64,000 nt of DNA, from positions 7,153,012 through 7,217,011 of the forward strand of contig OZ024809.1 in the NCBI GenBank assembly GCA_964017045.1, given 5' to 3'. The stretch's first letter is position 1; each line of letters begins with the position of its first letter. The translations under genes were made by a program, and so were the position numbers. The notes beneath the pieces were generated by a model. It did no database searches and had not been told where the DNA came from. It was given only the letters and a program-made list of their open reading frames with translations. Below, piece after piece: positions 22,100-33,635 of the stretch. The stretch comes from Omphiscola glabra. Lineage: Eukaryota; Mollusca; Gastropoda; Lymnaeidae.

Positions 22100-24500
22100 G
22101 TCTCCGCAAAATTGATCTTGCCGAAAGGCTGTTAGTCCCTACCGCGGCAACTTTGATTTTTAATGTCTCTGTTTGTTTCCAACATGTTTTCTTTCCTTTG
22201 TTTAGCCTACTACTCAATTTGTGATAGTTATCAGACTATAATATATTAGAGGGAATATGCTTTTATGGAAATTGCTTCTTATTTTATTTATAAAAAAAAA
22301 AAACCCAGCTTTTCCTAAAAACAACAACCTCGGGTTACTTGGTAGGTTTTTAAATGATGTCATCATTTGTTAATGAATTCTTACTTAAATACGTATCGTT
22401 TTATGTTGATCTGAGTTCAAGTTTGAACCACGTTAAATTTCAGCAGTCCTAACTTTATTTTTTACCAGTGATAGACTGTGATAACGTGTACCACTGATAG
22501 ACTGTGATAACGTGATCTGTACGTCCACTCAATACAAATTTATATCAACAACAAATACACGTCTGCAAAACAAAGTGACCTCAGATTGTATTATAAACGT
22601 CGGTCAACTATTTTTAGCAGTTAACTTTTTTGGCGCCAGCTTACCTCGATCCCACCAGGCACTACGATGCGAGTAGTTATTGTATTCATTTTACATAATG
22701 TATGTTTATTTATTTACTATAAAGATAATTTATTGTACGATTTTGAGACGATATTGTAAGATTTTAGGAGTTCGAGAGTAAACAGGTCTGTAAAAAACAA
22801 GAAAATCTGGATACAATAATTTAAAATAGTAAATTAAGGCGCATAGCAGCCAGGAGGTCTCCGCCCTTGTGAAGATATTCTATTATTCAAAAAATGCTTT
22901 TGAAATTTAAATTGTATCACAACATCTCGTTTTCCATACGTTTTATCAGGCAATTTAAGTACCATCAATAGGCCGGATGAACTGGCCCCGCGGGTCGGAC
23001 TCCTCTGGCCCGCGGGCCGTAGCTTGGTGACCCTTCTTAGCATATACCACTGGCGCCATACGTCCTGGGTAAATTCAAAATGTTAGTGATGTCTCTTTTA
23101 ATCCATAAATTACCTTTATTTTAGTTGATTGAACCAAAATGCCGCCCCTCGCAAATATAAACGTTAGTGGATATAGTAGATATAACTAACTATATATATA
23201 TTGGTGCCCCTGATGTTCACACTCCCTTCATTAGCATCGTCATGATAATAAATAATTATTGTTGCCTATCTTAAAATTGTATGTTTCTCATATTGATCAG
23301 TTTATAACCCAATTAAAAGTTTTCATAGGATTAGCTTTTATTTTAATTTAAAAAGGTAATCGTATTTTATAACCTATCATTTTATTTTGCTATCTTCTTT
23401 ATGATTCGAACATAACACTATGAGTGACGCTGATTTCGTTGTTGTTGATAACGGTGTCGTAAGACAGGGGGTGTTGGTCGAATTTTTTTTGAGAACCCTT
23501 AATCTCAATGGTTGAAATATTTATTTAAAAAAAAACAATCAACACTCCATAACATTTCTTGTGAGGGGAAACTAAGAAAAAAACGCGCCAACGCCCCTTC
23601 GATGGGTTGATAGTAGTTGATACTGTTCGCTTCATTACATATACTAATAATTTGTGTAGTTTTAGCCGCCTGTTACCCCAACACTTAGTTGTAACATAAT
23701 TAATAATCATAATTATTTAAAACATTTAAGTAGATAAACAAGGACTGTCATCTCACATTCGGCGAACAAGCTAAACAAAAGTCTGACGACTTTGACTTTG
23801 TTAATAGTCGCCAACAATAACAGATTAAACAGCCTGAGCATTGGCAGTAACTTAAAAGTAAGTGCGGCATTAAAGTCACAAAGTGTCCGTTGTATTTGTA
23901 TTATGATTCATTATAATCACGACAGTTTGATTTCACGATAAGTGATAGTGACACTTATAACTGCACTTTTGGACTTGGTGTATTGTTATCGGCATAAGTT
24001 GCAATTTCATGTAATGTGTGGTATGTCGAGAATGTGTAAATAAGAGTTGTATTTTTTTTTAAATTCTTAAAATAACTCAATCTGTGTAATATCTTTGAAT
24101 GGATAGAATGGGGCTTGTTATTGTTTAATAATTAAGGGTTTGATCATTTGATTTCACCAAAATTGAGCTGCTGTTGCTATAGAAACATTTGCTCACCCTA
24201 TTTATTTAAAATATAGTTTTAATCAGTGTTTCTTTGAGCGATTGGATCCGAGAAGCATTTCTGGGGGTGGGGAGCAGTGCATCGATAAACTCCAAAAGTA
24301 GGCATAGGGATAGTGGCAATCAGCGCCAGCTCTGAATAAGACTTAATAATACTTAAGAGGATAAATTGAAATGGAAATTTAAGATAGCATTTGATCGAAT
24401 GTTATTATATCCTACATTGCTATTTAAAATGGGTCATTGTTTTTGTTTTGTTATTGTAGCCACTGTAGGCCTATATTATATTAAGAAGATAAATTACAAA
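22100..24500. other. Intergenic, no gene seen
   Basis: It holds a 26 bp duplication (GATAGACTGTGATAACGTG) at 22463-22515 and a fragment GGCCCGCGGGCCGTAGCTTG near 23009 that looks like one end of a hAT-type element. No exon could be supported. The 5' end of the DNPH1 transcript probably lies between here and 25151. Confidence 0.4.
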
Positions 24501-24509
24501 TCCATGAAC

Positions 24510-24691
24510 CAGTGGCATAGGAAGGGGGTGTGGAGAAGGCAGTCCGCCCCAGCTTGGCACTCTTTTTCCTTATATGAGAGGTGGGTTTTTTTGCCAACTG
24601 AACTGCAGAGTATTTTTGTGGAAAAATGTGGGGTGGGGGCTGGGGTTAAAAGCTAGCCGGCCCTGGTGGCACTAACCTTAGCTATGGCACT
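24510..24691. mobile_element. Small hAT-like element (CAGTGGCATAG termini)
   Basis: It starts CAGTGGCATAGG and ends CTATGGCACTG, an inverted pair. Flanking 8-mers CCATGAAC and AAATGAAA are only partly alike. No coding capacity. Confidence 0.5.
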
Positions 24692-24906
24692 GAAATGAAA
24701 ATATGGCACCATTGATAAAACTTGTCCATCTAATTTAATGCATATTATTTATTTCCAAATCTCTTGATTTAAACAAAATGACAAATTAAAAACAAAATAA
24801 AAAAAAAAAACAAGTACCAAAAAGTAATTAAGAGAATAGATTTGAAAATTGTAAAACTAGTTACTAGTTGACAAAAACTGTTTTTTCAACTTCCTATTTT
24901 ATACTA

Positions 24907-25067
24907 CAGTGGTGGACTGGGTCTTTAAGTATTGAGTGCCAGGCAGGATACAAAGAGGTCCAACTCAAATCTATTAGACTATCATTTTATTTCAATATAA
25001 TATTAAATATTTTTAAAAATACATAAGTGGAGGGGGCCCAACAAGAAAACATTGTCAGTCCACCACG
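24907..25067. mobile_element. Small inverted-repeat element (GTGGTGGACTG termini)
   Basis: The left end CAGTGGTGGACTGGGT and right end GTCAGTCCACCAC are inverted relative to each other. The exact ends and the target duplication are unclear. It lies just upstream of the DNPH1 start codon, at 25152, so it may be part of the promoter or 5' UTR. Confidence 0.5.
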
Positions 25068-25151
25068 AGTACATAGTAACAAACCAATCCTCAAATATCT
25101 CATGTTCATATTTTAATTAAACACCATTCAAATAATGTTCCAGATATAAAA

Positions 25152-27418
25152 ATGAGCCTTAACATATATTTCTCTGGAAGCATGAGAGGAGGACGCCAGG
25201 ATGTGGACATATACTACACAATAATAGAGCGGCTTCGAAATTATGGGAAAATTTTGACAGAGTTTGTAGCTGATAAGAATGAAACATATGAAAAAGGTTT
25301 GTAAAAATGTGAACATAATTTTTTTGTAAAAACTTTTGATGGTGTGTTCAATATCCTACCAGTGAATACCAGCACAAATTGTCTATTATTGTGCCAGTGC
25401 ACATGGTCTATGATTGTACCAATAAACTGCTTCTGCTTCCACAATGTTCTCATTTTTCTCAAAAACAAAAGCAATTTTGATTAATGAAATTTAAAAAATA
25501 TATATGTTTTATATTAACTCAAACTGTTCTGTGAGAGTGATGGATTCCCCATGTTATTTAAAATAATGTATAAAATGTTGGCATTGTCAAATTTCTGACT
25601 TTTTTTCATGCTGAAAGTAATCAGTAATAAAGTAAAACTGTTTTATCCGGTTATTGTTTTCCTTTATTGATCAGTTGATGACAAAACTATCCACGACAAA
25701 GATGTTAGCATGTTGGAGGAAAGCCACTGTAAGTATGTCAAGCTTGGAACTGTGTTTGTGTTTCTTCTACCTGCTTAGTCGTCTGAAGCAACTCATGCCA
25801 GTAACGGATTCAGGCAGCATCCACTTCCCTGAATCAAATTTATAAAAGGTGGTACCTTTTTCAAAAGTTGAAAATATGTTTGACTAAGTAAAAGGTAACT
25901 TTTATTTTACCTTCTGTAAATAGCCTGAACATATGTTGGGATTTCCTCAATTAAAATTATGTTGTCCCTATTACGTTAACTTAAATTAAAAAAGATGCTG
26001 CCAGTTATGTGAATTCATGCAATTTTTTTTCTTCATAGCAAAATGTATTCACAAATTGCTGAAAAAAAATCAAATCATTATTATTTGCAGGTATTGTTGC
26101 TGAAGTAACACAGCCCTCCCTTGGAGTTGGTTATGAGATAGGAAGGGCAGTAGCTATGAAAAAACCAATCCTTTGTCTTTACAGGCCCCAGGAAGGAAGA
26201 TGTAAGTGTAATGGCTTTAATAAAAAAAAACTATATAAGATTTTCTTTTTATTTAAAAAATGGAAATATATGATGGGAATTTTTAATCAAGTTTAGAATC
26301 CACTTAACAGACAGATGTTAGCGTAATTTTTTTATGTATTATAAAATAAAGAGGATTGGCTGTGTTAATAACTGTTAAGGACAGCCTCAAATTCAACAAC
26401 AGGAATATTAGGCAGGTCTCGCACTCGTATCACCCCTGTAGAAGTGGACAGAAGAAGAAAAAAACTCATTAGTGTGGTGGTCATTTTAGGAGTAGAAAAA
26501 GTAGCAGTTTATATTTTTTAAATGCAGAAAGTGTGATCTTTGTTACTACAAATGAATCTGACTTGGACTCTAAACATAGTGCCAGTAATGTGGTGGTTGA
26601 TGGTTGATACTGGTGGTAAACATGGTGCCAGTAATGTGGTGGTTGATGGTTGATACTGGTGGTAAACATAGTACCAATAATGTGGTAGTTGATGGTTGAT
26701 AATGGTGTTAAACATGGAGATGGCAGTCATCTTGTGAAACTTTACTGATGTTCATCTTCTGATACAAGTGTTTATATACCTTATTCCATTGATCGTTGAT
26801 TCTAATCCATTTTATTCTTAATGCAGCTATTTTTCAAGATCATGGATAATCATAATGTCTATAGCCGACTTGACTTCAGATGGTTGCTTTAATCACGCCA
26901 TTTTTTGTTTTCTAAGATGGCGATGCCAATATTATTTGGTTCAAAAATACCATTTAAGCGATGTCCCTCATAATAAACACAAGATTGGCAGTTCAAAGCA
27001 ATTTCAACACATTCACCATGCTTAGATTCCAAAGAAAACATACAAAATTTTGAAAAATATTATTTTTGGTGATAAAAAATTAATTTTCAAATTAAACTTC
27101 AATCATTGCAAACTAATTTTTAATCAATTTCTTCTCCATATTATTATTTGATAAACTAAAGAGTGTCAGCAAACCCTATGGATTACATAGGCATCTGATA
27201 TTTTTTTAAGCCACTTTCTTTTTGAGAGCTATATATGTTACCCTGAAGTTACAAAAAGATTATTAAAAAAAAATAATGACTTTTTTTCCCCAGTACTCTC
27301 TGGCATGATCCGAGGTGCACACAATGGAACCACTTTCACCGTTATTGACTACAAAGATGTATCAGAGGTTCCTGACATTCTCAGCACATTTTTCAGCAAC
27401 TTAACCCCATCAAAATAA
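25152..27418 (+). CDS. DNPH1: 2'-deoxynucleoside 5'-phosphate N-hydrolase 1 (DNPH1/Rcl)
   Basis: DNPH1 cleaves the N-glycosidic bond of deoxynucleoside monophosphates, giving free base and deoxyribose 5-phosphate; in mammals it clears modified nucleotides such as hydroxymethyl-dUMP. Four exons, 25152-25296, 25675-25728, 26091-26201 and 27294-27418, join through GT/AG sites, all in phase 1, to give 144 residues, the length of the conserved core of the family. [10 protein letters not shown] near the N-terminus is the phosphate/sugar-binding loop. IHDKDVSML carries the conserved Asp region. [19 protein letters not shown] contains the nucleophilic Glu (GYE). LSGMIRGA near residue 105 is the C-terminal family block. 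All key residues are intact, so it should be active. It ends in TAA and lacks the long variable C-terminal tail of the mammalian enzyme. Single, ordinary copy; the neighbours give no functional hint. Confidence 0.95.
26570..26715. repeat. 43-bp tandem repeat in DNPH1 intron 3
   Basis: About three copies of a unit containing TGTGGTGGTTGATGGTTGAT and ACTGGTGGTAAACATGGTGC. It explains the two overlapping minus-strand open frames here, which are not genes. Confidence 0.85.
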
Positions 27419-29215
27419 CCCCACTGTCCATCTTGACTTACCACTGTTTTACGCCTGGGCCACTCATGGCACTTGACTATGGTGGAATGATTGTGTTATC
27501 AAATGTTGAAAATCAATATGTTAAAAAAAAAAATGTGTAACATAAACTGGAAGTCTATTTTTATTAAATGGATTGTATAGAAAGGGGATTGTCAAAATTT
27601 TTGAATATCTCATTTAACACAGAAGAAGAGCTCAATGAAAAGTTTGAAAATTTTCTTTCTTATACTTATGTACCCGGTTATTACTACACCATGGATGCAG
27701 AATTGAAAACCAGTAATTGTTGTTCCCTAGTGAAGGATTCTCCTCTCTCCCTCCCACCTCGCAGCACCATTTTCTTAAATCTTTTAGCAGGAACATATTT
27801 GTAACTAGTGCCGCTTCTGATGTTTTAACCACCTGCCTGGCGCCACACAACATTTTGAAAACATAAAAATAGCCAGACGTAACGCTGGTTACAAAACTTA
27901 ACCTTTGCAGAGCTGCTTTTAATCTCTCCATGTTAAAAACACTAGCCTGAAATCTTCATGTGTTGTTTGTTTGTTTAAATCATATTTTTCATTTACCTTG
28001 TTTTTATTAGACTGTTTAAAATAGTCATTAAAAATAAATTATATAATAATAATAATAACATCTGTTCAGTTTGTCCGCTAACTTTCATTATTGCTGCATG
28101 AGTTTTTTGTGGCATTAATGTAATTACATTCCAGTTATTTTGCATGGACAATTTTGTAATTCTTTTACACTATAATTTGTTATTGTTATTGTTATGAACA
28201 TTGATTTTGCCATAATTAAGATATATAAAAAAATTTATTTTTAAAAATCTTTTGTGTTTTGAAAACTTTGGCTCAAATTATTCTAGAAATATATCTTTAA
28301 AGCATCTTATATAATCGTAACTATTGTTTATTGTAACCTTTTTATGGATGATGGTTACTCATACAATGTTAGCTAATACTGTGAGTTCAATATAAGGGAC
28401 GGCTTGCCGCTACTAATTGAATAATTCATTCCACTCCTCAAAAACTGCCTCTTTCTCTCTCTTAAGAAGCAATAATGTCCAAATGAATAATATACACAGC
28501 ACTTTATTACATATACTAAACAAGTCAAATAATTCCTTGATATTAGGATAACACTGTGACAATCATAGTTGCAATGCAGAGAATATATATACACACACCT
28601 TCAATAATACTCCATCTAATATTAATTCAGTAAATCCATTTTGAGAAAAACAATATGTCCTCTCAAATTCATGTTATCATCTTCACTCCCTCTCTGCTAA
28701 AAAAACCACCCCATGATTTCATTCCTCATATCATATCACTACACCGTTGTGTCGTGAGAACAAATATTAGTGTAGTGTGAAAAATCTGTGTCATTTGCAT
28801 GATTAACACGGTCTGTTACAATAATACATATGAAGTAAAAAAAAACAGCAGGTGGACCAAAATTTAAAAATTAGTAAATAACATTTAAGCAGACAACATG
28901 CACACTCCTTAGCTTAGTGCCTGAATGACTTTGTAATTCAATTGTAAGGAGATTATCTGCCCGTTAAAAGATAGGGATTTGTGAATCTCTTGTCTTTTTT
29001 TTATACCTCTCATTGCTAAGGTCTAAATTGTTTGATTACATTTTCTTAACACAGAAATCACTGACAAGACGTTTGATAAAGGAAAGACAATCCTACAACG
29101 AAGACGCACACGATCAGCACAACCCAACCGTCATTACTTTGGGTTATGTCCCTGCTCTGAAACATTTGAAACTATAATAGATATTAATAGCTATAGGAAC
29201 CACCTTCAAACCTAT
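27419..29215. other. Downstream of DNPH1, no gene seen
   Basis: Presumed DNPH1 3' UTR followed by AT-rich intergenic DNA with an ATA run near 28045. Open frames at 27568-27804 and 27632-27931 overlap on opposite strands, match nothing known to me and are not called. Confidence 0.4.
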
Positions 29216-29219
29216 GTAC

Positions 29220-29361
29220 CAATGGTTCCCAAACTGTTTCACTCACGGAGCCCTTTTTTTTTTTAGAATTAATTTTTCTATAGGGAAGCTCCCGAGGCTC
29301 CGATGTCTTACGAGTACTTTGTGTTTAGGCGTTGCCTGGAGCAGAGTTTTGTGAACCACTG
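29220..29361. mobile_element. Small hAT-like element (CARTGGTTCMCAAA termini)
   Basis: The left end CAATGGTTCCCAAACTG and right end GTTTTGTGAACCACTG are inverted and start and end in the CAGTG-type hAT terminus. It is 142 bp and noncoding. No clear target duplication survives. Confidence 0.6.
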
Positions 29362-29579
29362 CCACCATATGATGGTACCAGTGAGATAAAATTGTTTGGT
29401 ATTATAACGAATTAAATAAATTTTTTGCCAAGGACATTTCAAATAGATTATTTTAATATATATGAAAAAGAGGATTTAGCGTACCCATAATGCATCACCA
29501 AGCACCCTACTTATTCAAAACTATAACATTACTAAAAAGTAAGTGGGCGTCCATTAATTACGTCAACTAAATTGGGGGT

Positions 29580-29790
29580 GGGGGGTGTCTCAGGAGTTGT
29601 CGGAATGTCTCATTGTGGGTTTGAATTAAGAGTTTCCTTCTCTTAGATGAGTCGCCTTCCAAGGTTAACGAGCCCCATCCATCTGGAGTGCTGGTGATTT
29701 TTTCGCTTGACTGGACTTTGGTGGGGGATTGAGCTCCATACCATGAACCTGAGATTGGCTCAGTTTAGACCACTCGGCCACCCATCACCT
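29580..29790 (-). mobile_element. tRNA-derived SINE, copy 2
   Basis: Read on the minus strand it begins GGTGATGGGTGGCCGAGTGG, then TCTAAACTGAGCC, with GGAGCTCAATCCC as the B box. TGGCCGAGTGG is the A box of Leu/Ser-type tRNAs. The body matches copy 1 (GACTCATCTAAGAGAAGG). It abuts a left-truncated copy of the hAT element family seen at 52077. Confidence 0.75.
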
Positions 29791-29794
29791 TATA

Positions 29795-29896
29795 TTGTAT
29801 TTTATTGATGAAAATAATGGAGTTCATGAGGGGGGTGGGGGTGGGCGTAAAAGTTAATCTTGTCATCAGGCTCTAAACACCCTAGCTACGCCTCTG
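29795..29896. mobile_element. Truncated hAT-like element (CAGAGGCGTAGC family)
   Basis: It shares TTTTATTGATGAAAATAATGG and the right end CTAGCTACGCCTCTG with the complete element at 52077-52283. The left part is missing, replaced by the SINE at 29580-29790. Confidence 0.65.
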
Positions 29897-30164
29897 CTTT
29901 GCTCCCAGCCCACCCATATAGACGTAAAAAAAAAGACATAATATGAAATGTCTCAGATTATACCCAGTCTGAAACCACCAGGTCGTCTCTATAGGATTCT
30001 TTACTGTGATGAAAGTTGATAATCAGGACATTTTCAAATTACGCTGCGTCTGTCAGAAGCTGAAAACGGTGATTTGTAAACAACTGTATTCTCAGCAATA
30101 GCTGATAAATTGTGACTGTTTTCCTGGGAGCTATAACTATAAGCTAAGGGCAATTTTTTTTACA

Positions 30165-30575
30165 GCTGTGTGACACATGCTGCCAGTTCTATGTCATATA
30201 CTGACAGCTTAGCCTCGAACACTGGATGATCAGTGACACATGCTGCCAGTGCTATGTCATATACTGACAGCTTAGCGTCGAACACTGGATGATCAGTGAC
30301 ACATGCTGCCAGTTCTATGTCATATACTGACAGCTTAGCCTCGAACACTGGATGATCAGTGACACATGCTGCCAGTGCTGTGTTATATACTGACAGCTTA
30401 GCCTCGAACACTGGATGATCAGTGACACATGCTGCCAGTGCTGTGTTATATACTGACAGCTTAGCCTCGAACACTGGATGATCAGTGACACATGCTGCCA
30501 GTGCTGTGTTATATACTGACAGCTTAGCCTCGAACACTGGATGATCAGTGACACATGCTGCCAGTGCTTATGTCA
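30165..30575. repeat. 63-bp minisatellite
   Basis: About 6.5 copies of a 63 bp unit (GTGACACATGCTGCCAGTGC, then ACTGACAGCTTAGCCTCGAA). The minus-strand frame stays open for 125 codons only because 63 is a multiple of three. There is no start context, splice signal or known domain. Confidence 0.93.
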
Positions 30576-30782
30576 TATCGAAAGGCTCAATCTAATGTTC
30601 TGCACAAAGTACAGACATTCCATATAACCATATAAGTGTTTTAAAGGAATTTGAGGTAATGTGCCTTAGCAAAATCTTTTTGTCGATCCAGTTATATTTA
30701 GAAGCCTGGCAAAAGGTCAACTCATTCTTCATAATATTTTTATTGAAAGCGTCTTCCATTAGCTTAAAGATGGCGAATATTA

Positions 30783-31700
30783 AGGGGTCGTCCATTAATT
30801 ACGTCAACAATTTTTTACGCAATCTTTGACCCCCTACCCCCTTGTCAACAACTGTAAAACTTTCGATGACCGCCCCCCCCCCATTTAATTATGTAAATAT
30901 TTTATAACCCCCCCCCACCAAAAAATGAATTATAATATAAATAAATTTATAAATACGTTTTACTTTGAGCTGATGTATCTTTATTAACACAAAATTGTAA
31001 GCAAAACATTTTATTACATCTTTAGCTTTTTAATCAACAAGTTAAAAAGTTTTTACACTTAAATTTTATGATGCAGGATCAATTAAAAGGTTGTTAAAGA
31101 CTAAATATCATTTTTTGGAAAGTGTAAATATGATTATTGTCAGTATAGCTGACATTTATAGTATAGTTTCTAGCTGCTATCATCTTCCCAAGGAGTAGCC
31201 AGGTGTTGCTCTGTCATAACAATGGGCATCAGGGACATCATTTGGGTAGGGCAGGGGGGCATCCACCCCCCCACGATTTTGCAGGTTTTATTTAAACTGC
31301 TATGCACTGTGGCGCCTCCAGTGATAAACAACTTAACAAGTAGACCAAGTTTTGGTTTTGCCCCCCCCCCTGAAAAAACCCTGAAATGACGCCCCTGATG
31401 GGCATAGTCTATAGTACCTGATTTGTCATTTTCATCTTGCGGAACTGATATACCAGACAAGTCAACAGCATCCTTATCTAACCATTCAGCAGACACACAT
31501 TATATAAATCTCATATTGTTAAAAGCCTAAACATATATGACTATTTGCACTCATTAAATTGTTTAAAATAATGTAAGAACCAGTCAATTTTTAAGATTAA
31601 AATTTTAATAGAAAAAAACATGATTGTTGACGTCAACTAATCTACCCCCCCCCCCCCCCTTTTTTTTTTCTCCCCCTTGTCAACAACTGTGAAGCATTTA
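30783..31700. repeat. Fragments of a GGGGTCGTCCATTAATTACGTCA-type DNA repeat
   Basis: GGGGTCGTCCATTAATTACG followed by TCAACAA occurs at 30785, and TTGTCAACAACTGT with poly-C occurs both near 30843 and near 31678. Another end, GCGTCCATTAATTACGTCAA, sits at 29546. The family looks like a DNA transposon with these termini, but complete borders were not found. Confidence 0.45.
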
Positions 31701-32605
31701 TTATTTATTATTATATAGTAGGCATACATGGATAATATGGATATTACTTCCTTCATGGAAAAGTTAAAATAGCTTTAAAATATATCCATACCAATAGGCT
31801 GTCAGTGGTGTGGCTTTATATAAGGGTTGGTACCACTCAGTTCGGGCTAAAATTTTTTGCCACTCCTCCCCTCGAGAAAACTCTGCAGAGAATGCTGCCC
31901 CTCAATATATATAAAAACACATAAGGATTCGGCACCCCCTTTTCCAAAGCCAGTGGGATCCTTGCTTGTAGCGAAAAACCCTGAGCACTGTGTCAGTTAT
32001 AAAAACTTAGGCAGAGAAACTCAACAATATAAACACTTGGGGTGCGAAAAGATCCAGAAAAATAACTTTTATTAGAATTTTTACTAGTATTTTTTTAACC
32101 GTTAAAAAAAAAGGGGGAGGGAGGGAGGGGGAGTGGGTGCGGGAAAGTTTTTGAAATCAAAGAGAGCGGTGCGGTGCTTCAAACAGGTTAAGAACCATTG
32201 CACTAACACTCACTTTCGCGCCGCCTACCCGTGAATTTGTCCACTACAGATATTGTGATAGCGATATTAAGTTTGGGGTTTGTGGGGGGGGGGGGGGGAA
32301 TTCCCGGAGCTTCGCAAACAGGACGTGTAGCTGAGATTTTTAAGCACTTACACAATGAGATTTTTTAAAAAAATATTCTCGACAGCTAAACTTGTTCTCA
32401 ATGGACTATACACGAACACTTGGACAGAGTACACAATACATCAGTGGCGTGTGCAGCCAATAAGTCTTTCAGAAACTTTCAATCAATAAGTAAATAGGTG
32501 ATATACTCGTGAACTTGAAGAACTTGTAATAAAAATAAATAAATTATTTAGATTGATTGAGAAAAACGTTCATACTTTTTGGGGGAAATTCATCCGCAAT
32601 TCTAC
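31701..32605. other. Intergenic repeats, no gene seen
   Basis: It contains a poly-G run near 32286-32298 and fragments of hAT-type ends, for example GGTTAAGAACCATTG near 32187. No complete element or exon could be supported. Confidence 0.4.
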
Positions 32606-32607
32606 AG

Positions 32608-32985
32608 TAGACTCTAGTGGTGTCTCTAGTGGTGTAGTAGACTCTAGTAGTGGTGTCTCTAGTGGTGTAGTGGACTCTAGTGGTGTAGTAGACTCTAGTA
32701 GTGGTGTCTCTAGTGGTGTAGTGGACTCTAGTGGTGTCTCTAGTGGTGTAGTAGACTCTAGTACTGTAGTTGATTCTAGTAGTGTCGTTGACTATGGTAG
32801 TGTAGTAGTCTCAAGTAGTGTAGAAGACTCTAGTAGTGGATTAGAGTAGTGGAGTATATTCTATTAGTGTATTAGACTCAAGTTGTGTAGTAGACTCTAG
32901 TAGTGTAGTAGACTCAAGTAATGTATTAGACTCTAGTAGTGTATTAGACTCTAGTATTGTGGTAGACTGTGTTAGTGTAGTAGAC
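32608..32985. repeat. Irregular TAGTGGTGTAGTAGACTC repeat
   Basis: Many short, imperfect units built from GACTCTAG and TAGTGGTGT/TAGTAGTGT. The spacing is a multiple of three for much of its length, giving a Ser/Val-rich open frame that I do not consider a gene. Confidence 0.85.
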
Positions 32986-33165
32986 ATTTGGATTTCAGAA
33001 TAGTTTATGAAAGGCTTATTAATGCAAATTATGCACCGCATGTCTTAAAATATAAATATATTGCGGCATTCTTTGAGGTTCATGCATCCTACAGAGTTTG
33101 AAATCTCAATTCATGTATTTCCAACTTTTATAATACATGCCTTTAGATCTGTATTTTCTTTTAAC

Positions 33166-33348
33166 TAGCTACACTTCTGCCCAACACCCCGTTACTAGCC
33201 ACACTTCTGTGCAACACCCCATCACTAGCTACACTTCTGCCCAATACCCCGTCACTAGCTACACTTCTGCCCAACACCCCATCACTAGCTACACTTCTGC
33301 CCAACACCCCGTCACTAGCTACACTTCTGCCCAACACCCCCGTCAAAC
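33166..33348. repeat. 30-bp minisatellite
   Basis: About six copies of TAGCTACACTTCTGCCCAAC plus ACCCCGTCAC, just upstream of the receptor gene's first exon. Confidence 0.93.
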
Positions 33349-33635
33349 ACCATGTGCCTTAAAGTATGAACACTCCAAACTAGGATGCACTTAACAAGCG
33401 TGGTATATTTTAATTGAGAAACAATTGATTTACAATGGTTTAAATGTCCACGTCCTTCCTTATCCTACTTATAAAAGCGTGAATCATGAGAGAAAAAATA
33501 ACCCACAAACTTTCATAGAAAGCTGAACATAAAAGTCGCGTAACCAAAATGTTCAATGTAAACGTGTTCATGAAATAATTTTAAAAAACAACAAACAATG
33601 AGCTAATACATTTGAACCAAAAAAAAAATTTGTGG

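Noticed and set aside
27568..27931. A small gene downstream of DNPH1
   Set aside because: Overlapping open frames on opposite strands without recognisable motifs; more likely DNPH1 3' UTR or intergenic.
29720..29790. A tRNA gene on the minus strand
   Set aside because: The A and B boxes are present but the cloverleaf is not maintained and the sequence continues into a SINE body.
30160..30554. Repeated-peptide open frame (VFEAKLSVYNTALAACVTDHP type)
   Set aside because: 63 bp minisatellite; no signal peptide, start context or neighbour exons.
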